From Clostridiales bacterium (lineage in GTDB: Bacteria; Bacillota; Clostridia; Oscillospirales; CAG-382): 19,948 nucleotides of DNA. Each line of letters starts with the position of its first letter. Positions within the stretch are counted from its first letter, which is position 1. Of the stretch, positions 16,272 to 19,948 are shown piece by piece. Below the pieces are notes generated by a model. That model was not told where the DNA came from. It saw only the letters and a list, made by a program, of their open reading frames with translations, and made no database searches. Both the position numbers and the translations under genes were made by a program. The stretch is taken from NCBI GenBank assembly GCA_003452915.1, contig DMMZ01000060.1, positions 1 to 19,948 of the forward strand. The letters are read 5' to 3'.

Positions 16272-17051
16272 ATGAAAAAATCAATGTTCATCGATTTCGA
16301 TAGATCAAAGGGCAGCCTTTATTGTGCTAATTCAATAAAAAAAGCGGGATTCTCGCACACCTTTCTCTGGTGGGGAAAGGATGACGACAATCGCTTTAAT
16401 CAAGTTAAAATATGCGAAAGAATAGGATTGGAAATAGAGACCGCCCATACTTCTTTTGAAAATATTAATTCCATGTGGCTGGAGGGTACCGTCGGTGAGG
16501 AAATGACCGATTATTTTATAAAAAGCGTCAGAGAGGCAAAAGAATTTTCTATTCCGACACTTATTGTGCATGTTTCCAGCAGCAACACACCTCCGCCGTT
16601 TGGCGAATTGGGCTTAAATCGTTATACAAAAATATGCGAAGAAGCGGACAAGCAAAGAATTAAAATAGCTTTCGAAAATTTAAGACGTATAGATTACCTT
16701 GATTATATAATGCAGAATATTGAAGTAAAATCAAAACATTTTTGCTTTGACTGCGGACATGAGATGCTTTACAAAGGCACGACCGAGGTTTTGGAAAAAT
16801 ATGCGTCTTTACTTACTGCTTTGCATTTACACGATAACTTCGGAGATGAGGATGATCATATTCTTCCCTTCGACGGTAAAATAAACTGGGCAACCCTTGC
16901 GAAAAGAATTGCCCAAGCTATGAAATTAACTAATTCCGAAATACCGATTACACTTGAAGTTATGAAAAATAATTCAGAGCTTGATTTCGCTGAAAAAGCG
17001 TTCGAACGTGCCTGTCGTATAGAAGCATTGATAACCGCTTCTCTTAATTAG
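16272..17051 (+). CDS. Sugar phosphate isomerase/epimerase-like TIM-barrel protein
   Basis: The 259-residue product belongs to the xylose-isomerase-like/AP endonuclease family 2 TIM-barrel superfamily. The expected metal-site strands are visible: IVHVSSS (98-104), AFENLR with Glu135 (133-138), FCFDCGHE with Asp160 and His163 (157-164), ALHLHDNFGDEDDH with His185/His187 (183-196), LPFDGKINW (198-206) and LEVMK with Glu229. It is therefore likely an active divalent-metal enzyme acting on a sugar or inositol-type substrate, but the substrate is not readable from sequence. The start follows AAAGGA with 15 bases between, and the stop of the exporter gene overlaps that site. Its 3' end overlaps that of spoIIP by 8 bases on the opposite strand. 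Confidence 0.85.
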   Translation: MKKSMFIDFDRSKGSLYCANSIKKAGFSHTFLWWGKDDDNRFNQVKICERIGLEIETAHTSFENINSMWLEGTVGEEMTDYFIKSVREAKEFSIPTLIVHVSSSNTPPPFGELGLNRYTKICEEADKQRIKIAFENLRRIDYLDYIMQNIEVKSKHFCFDCGHEMLYKGTTEVLEKYASLLTALHLHDNFGDEDDHILPFDGKINWATLAKRIAQAMKLTNSEIPITLEVMKNNSELDFAEKAFERACRIEALITASLN

Positions 17052-18117
17052 AGTATATCATTTCAGCGAAGGACGCGGCGAAATATTTTGCGGCGTTTTT
17101 TGCTTCTTCTATGGTGTTTCCGCAAGAACCTATTTCAACAAGTATACTGCCAGGAGAGAGCTGTTGATTAAAGCTGGCTGTCCTTAAACATATCGGACGC
17201 ATCAAGGTAGGATAATCTTCGTTCAATATTTTTTGTAAATTTACTGCAACTGTAAGATTATCATCCCAATTCGGGTGGATTGCACCTCCTTGATTTGTAC
17301 CCACTACCAGCATAACCTGTGCGCATTGATCCTCATTAATCTTGGTGATTGGTTTTTGATTTACTCCCTTTGCAGTAAAAATCGCATCTCTATGTAAATC
17401 TATTATATATTTTATCGAGGGGTATTTTAAAAGTGTAGCTGCGGCAGCTGCTTTAGAATTGCTGTACGCGCTGCTGAAGTTTTCTTTATCGTACATAGTG
17501 GTATCGTGTATAGTAATTATCCCTTTGCTGTTGAGCGAATCTGCAAGCACCGTACCGACTGCAACCACAGTCTCTTCTTCTTTTTCCGAGCGGAAGGTAT
17601 TTCTCGAGGTATAATAATTTACCCCTTTTGGTAAATAACTTTCTGTTCCATGAGTATGTACAATCAAAACAAGCGGTTCCGAATATATATCGTTATCAAT
17701 TGGAAATTCAAGGTCGGTGTAGTCGAATAGGTCTACTTCAAAGTTAGTACGGTTAATTAAATGCAGTTCAGGTATATCTTCCTCACTATACCAACATAGA
17801 TTGACTGCACTTACAAATTCAGCACCTTCAAGATTCTCCAGTGACGGGATCGGCGGCTCGCTTTCATAATCATAACCAAGAACGGCAGAAAACGCTTCCC
17901 CCATCAATGAGGTAAGCCGTTCATCATCAGACGATTCAACTGCAGGCAAACTTTCCTCAATTTTCGAATTTTCTGTTAGTACACCAACAAGAGAGGTCGG
18001 AAGTGCTTTTGCTATACTAGGTATCGAAAGAAAAACCGAGACTATAACAATTAATGATAAAATTAACAGGCTATATTTTTTTATAGCCATCCTTTGACGA
18101 TGAGTCAGACGATTCAT
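17044..18117 (-). CDS. spoIIP: Stage II sporulation protein P (SpoIIP)
   Basis: SpoIIP is the membrane-anchored amidase/endopeptidase that, with SpoIID and SpoIIM, degrades septal peptidoglycan so the mother cell can engulf the forespore. Counting from the ATG at 18117, the 357-residue product has a membrane anchor at about 14-34, a low-complexity stretch to about 95, then the catalytic domain. That domain carries IVHTHGTESY (about 152-161), IIDLHRDA (about 238-245) and LVEIGSCGNTIEEAKNA (about 326-342), the zinc-amidase signatures. An in-frame GTG at 18129 lies upstream but overlaps the GGAGG that serves the ATG at 18117, so I use 18117. gpr lies 223 bases upstream on the same strand, the usual clostridial order. 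The 3' end overlaps the convergent isomerase gene, leaving no room for a separate terminator. Confidence 0.95.
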   Translation of the reverse strand: MNRLTHRQRMAIKKYSLLILSLIVIVSVFLSIPSIAKALPTSLVGVLTENSKIEESLPAVESSDDERLTSLMGEAFSAVLGYDYESEPPIPSLENLEGAEFVSAVNLCWYSEEDIPELHLINRTNFEVDLFDYTDLEFPIDNDIYSEPLVLIVHTHGTESYLPKGVNYYTSRNTFRSEKEEETVVAVGTVLADSLNSKGIITIHDTTMYDKENFSSAYSNSKAAAAATLLKYPSIKYIIDLHRDAIFTAKGVNQKPITKINEDQCAQVMLVVGTNQGGAIHPNWDDNLTVAVNLQKILNEDYPTLMRPICLRTASFNQQLSPGSILVEIGSCGNTIEEAKNAAKYFAASFAEMIYSN

Positions 18118-18206
18118 ATAAACCTCCACGCCCTACTGGGCACAAATAACAATGAAAAAATAGTGGTATTATACGAAAATGTACCTCTGTTTATAATATT
18201 TTTCAC
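18114..18206 (-). CDS. Possible 30-residue leader ORF upstream of spoIIP
   Basis: A GTG at 18204-18206 opens a 30-codon frame whose TGA stop overlaps the spoIIP ATG as ATGA, the usual arrangement for translational coupling. AAAAAAGGAG lies 6 bases before the GTG, a strong ribosome-binding site. The predicted peptide starts MKNIINRG and has a hydrophobic centre (TIFSLLFV). I do not recognise it. The same DNA may simply be leader sequence, since spoIIP has its own GGAGG. A TATAAT-like element inside this ORF (about 18165-18175) might instead be the spoIIP promoter, in which case the ORF would not be on that transcript. Confidence 0.3.
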   Translation of the reverse strand: MKNIINRGTFSYNTTIFSLLFVPSRAWRFI

Positions 18207-18209
18207 GCT

Positions 18210-18324
18210 AAGCTCCTTTTTTAAATACCGTTCTTTTTAAAAATACTTGTCCTCTTACGATTTGTTTATAAATTATATTCACAAGACATCCCAGATATTC
18301 CGATTTTTTATAAAAAAGGAGCTT
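18210..18324 (-). repeat. 14-bp inverted repeat between gpr and spoIIP
   Basis: AAGCTCCTTTTTTA (18210-18223) and TAAAAAAGGAGCTT (18311-18324) are perfect complements 87 bases apart. On the minus strand the arm nearest spoIIP contains the ribosome-binding site of the possible leader ORF, and the far arm lies 17 bases beyond the gpr stop. A short AAAAAG-CTC-CTTTTT hairpin at the far arm could act as a weak gpr terminator. Confidence 0.7.
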
Positions 18325-18340
18325 TTTATGGTAAAAATTT

Positions 18341-19294
18341 TTATGTCAAATATTCACCCATGTCCTTGATGTCTATTCCTTTATGAAGGGACAGGTTTAT
18401 TGCGGTTGATATCAGTCTTGCGGTTTCTCTTGTTATAACATCGCTTTCCTTTGGAGAGACAAACATATTCTTACCGCTTCCCGACATAAGCTTATCAACT
18501 ATTTTATCGTACTGTTCATTAAAAATACTGCTTTCTACTCCGTTTTTCATTTCAGCACCAAGTTCTTCCAGAAGGTCATATGCGAGAGTTGCCGCATCAA
18601 CAACAGTTGGAACTCCGATAGATACAACAGGTACTCCAAGACTTTTATTATTCAATTCGACACGGTTGTTTGCAACACCTGCACCCGGTCTGATTCCGGT
18701 ATCGCATAACTGTACGGTTGTAGCAAGACGGGATAATTTTCTTGATGCCAAAGCATCTACCAGAATAACACAATAGGGTGTAACTTTATCTATAACACTT
18801 TTTATTATCTCAGCACTTTCAATTCCGGTTTGTCCGAGTACGCCAGGGCTTATCGCAGAAAGGTTTCCGAAGCCAATTTTATCATAAAGCTCACGGTTAA
18901 ATGTGCGGATGTGTCGGGTAACTATTACCTTAGATATAACCTTTGGACCGATCGAATCGGGTGTTATATCCATGTTTCCAAGACCTGCGACAAGCACCGT
19001 CTTTTCCTCCTGCGGTTGGGGTAACAGACTGTTAATAAGATCAGATAAAACCCGAGCAGTCTGGTTAAAACGCTCACTATCGTATTGCCATACCCTGCCG
19101 ATATCTACAGTGGTATAAATTCCTGCCGGTTTTCCGGTCAGGTTCTCACCCTGTCCTTCTTTAACTTCCGTGGTAGTAACATTTATTCCGTCTATTTCCT
19201 TTTCTTCAACGATAACACCGTCATCACGGCCTTTTTCTGCGTTTATTTCATGTGCTTCAAGTGCAAGGTCAGTTCTTCTTGTGTAATTCTCCAT
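18341..19294 (-). CDS. gpr: Germination protease GPR
   Basis: GPR is the aspartic-like endoprotease made as a zymogen in the forespore; it degrades small acid-soluble spore proteins when the spore germinates. The 317-residue product has the RTDLALEAHE amino end (7-16), the region of the autoprocessed pro-sequence that resembles SASP cleavage sites. It also has AGLGNMDITPDSIGP with Asp113 and ILVDALASR with Asp180, the pair expected to match the two catalytic aspartates of the Bacillus enzyme. GAGVANNR (204-211) and SIGVPTVVDAATL (225-237) are also typical. The start follows AGAGGT at 7 bases. A CATACAG element about 40 bases upstream resembles a forespore or mother-cell sigma -10 box, but I see no convincing -35. 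rpsT is divergent, as in other Clostridia. Confidence 0.95.
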   Translation of the reverse strand: MENYTRRTDLALEAHEINAEKGRDDGVIVEEKEIDGINVTTTEVKEGQGENLTGKPAGIYTTVDIGRVWQYDSERFNQTARVLSDLINSLLPQPQEEKTVLVAGLGNMDITPDSIGPKVISKVIVTRHIRTFNRELYDKIGFGNLSAISPGVLGQTGIESAEIIKSVIDKVTPYCVILVDALASRKLSRLATTVQLCDTGIRPGAGVANNRVELNNKSLGVPVVSIGVPTVVDAATLAYDLLEELGAEMKNGVESSIFNEQYDKIVDKLMSGSGKNMFVSPKESDVITRETARLISTAINLSLHKGIDIKDMGEYLT

Positions 19295-19380
19295 AATATA
19301 CCTCTTTGCTTTAAATAAATATTTATCTGTATGTTATTTTGCCAAAGAATAAAAAAAATATAATTTTTTAATTTTAGGTA

Positions 19381-19409
19381 TTGCAAAACTAAAACAAGTA
19401 TGTTATTAT
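19381..19409 (+). promoter_or_regulatory. Sigma-A promoter of rpsT
   Basis: TTGCAA (19381-19386) and TATTAT (19404-19409) are separated by 17 bases, 38 bases before the GTG start of rpsT. Confidence 0.65.
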
Positions 19410-19447
19410 GTTCTAGTCCGATTTGACGATACAGGGAGGTGAGTTGC

Positions 19448-19711
19448 GTGCCAAATATTAAGTCCGCCAAAAAAAGAGTTAAAGTTATTGAGACTAAAAC
19501 ACTTCAAAACAAAATGTTCAAGACCTCGTTAAAGACAACAGTCAAGAAATACAAGGCTGCACTTGCTGAGGGTAACAAGGAACTTGCTTCCACCACATAT
19601 CTTGATGCTGTCAGCAAAATTGACAGAGCGGTTTCTAAGGGTATTATTCACAAAAATAATGCTGCTAGAAAAAAGAGCCAGTTTACTTTGATGCTGAACA
19701 ACATGGCATAA
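19448..19711 (+). CDS. rpsT: Ribosomal protein bS20
   Basis: This is the 87-residue primary 16S rRNA-binding protein of the small subunit. It begins PNIKSAKKRVKV after a GTG start, is Lys-rich, and ends with the family-typical HKNNAARKKSQFTLMLN stretch. The frame is open further upstream, from a GTG at 19439, but GGGAGGTG at 19434-19441 covers that codon and is well spaced from the GTG at 19448, where all bS20 proteins start. It is divergent from gpr, a conserved arrangement in spore-forming Clostridia. Confidence 0.97.
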   Translation: MPNIKSAKKRVKVIETKTLQNKMFKTSLKTTVKKYKAALAEGNKELASTTYLDAVSKIDRAVSKGIIHKNNAARKKSQFTLMLNNMA

Positions 19712-19761
19712 AAGGCTTTAATTAAAGTGATTAATTAATAATAAAGTGCTGCGTTACAGAG

Positions 19762-19787
19762 CATATTATCCGTAATATGAAGTTTTT
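19762..19787 (+). terminator. Possible rpsT terminator
   Basis: CATATTA and TAATATG form a 7-bp stem around TCCG, followed by AAGTTTTTCG with a run of five T. The stem is AT-only, so strength is doubtful. A second hairpin, AAGTGAA/TTCACTT at 19804-19821, lies between it and the tRNA and lacks a T-run. Confidence 0.35.
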
Positions 19788-19834
19788 CGTGTTATAGTTT
19801 ATTAAGTGAAATTTTTCACTTTGCTCTGTTAAAT

Positions 19835-19908
<74 letters not shown>

Positions 19909-19925
19909 CAAAATAAACAGCATGT

Positions 19926-19948
19926 GTGCTTTTAGCTCAGCTGGATAG
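19926..19948 (+). tRNA. Second tRNA gene, 5' part only
   Basis: GTGCTTT followed by TA and GCTCAGCTGGATAG matches an acceptor 5' strand plus D-arm. The gene runs off the right edge before the anticodon, so its identity cannot be read. It begins 17 bases after tRNA-Gly, suggesting a tRNA cluster. Confidence 0.85.

Noticed and set aside
18191..18206. Sigma-E style -35 box for spoIIP (AATATTAT) paired with CGTATAAT
   Set aside because: Spacing from this box to the -10-like element is about 18 bases, several more than the usual sigma-E spacing, so I do not call a promoter.
18312..18369. Plus-strand mini-ORF of 13 codons after AAAAAAGGAG
   Set aside because: It runs into the gpr 3' end, has no visible promoter, and its ribosome-site likeness follows from the inverted repeat.

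Overview
The window looks like chromosome from a spore-forming, low-GC Gram-positive of class Clostridia, most likely an Oscillospiraceae/Ruminococcaceae-type gut or rumen organism. Three things point there: the sporulation genes spoIIP and gpr next to rpsT, the murB-whiA-dnaE block, and a group of secreted proteins with cohesin-like and dockerin modules. The family assignment is inference from protein content; no rRNA is present.

Layout. (1) Positions 1-6901 hold three minus-strand genes for exported proteins: one cut by the window edge, a 1581-residue multi-module carbohydrate-binding type protein with a C-terminal dockerin, and a 364-residue protein joining a cohesin-like domain to a dockerin. 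Each has its own well-formed sigma-A type promoter with a TTGAC(T/C) -35 box, so they are probably separate units under similar control. (2) Positions 7057-17051 are a plus-strand housekeeping run: murB, an unusually short whiA, dnaE, a class A penicillin-binding protein, a two-gene ThrE-type exporter and a TIM-barrel sugar isomerase-like protein. (3) Positions 17044-19294 carry spoIIP and gpr on the minus strand, separated by a leader with a 14-bp inverted repeat and a possible small ORF that overlaps the spoIIP start. (4) From 19381 to the end are rpsT with its promoter, a tRNA-Gly(UCC) gene and the first bases of a second tRNA.

How the parts work together: the first block probably builds extracellular carbohydrate-binding assemblies, although no catalytic domain is visible. 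The central block serves wall precursor synthesis (MurB), wall polymerisation (PBP), division or chromosome control (WhiA) and replication (DnaE). SpoIIP acts in engulfment, and GPR acts in the forespore and at germination.

The points most worth a second look are the variant dockerin whose second calcium loop has lost its ligands in both proteins, a recurring uncharacterised module (three copies in two proteins), the compact WhiA together with the absence of rapZ/yvcK from this locus, and the inverted repeat that could mask the ribosome-binding site of the small ORF ahead of spoIIP. Stretches over 300 bases without a gene: none. The 285-base gap between the cohesin-like gene and murB (6833-7117) holds the two divergent promoters and nothing else I can identify.
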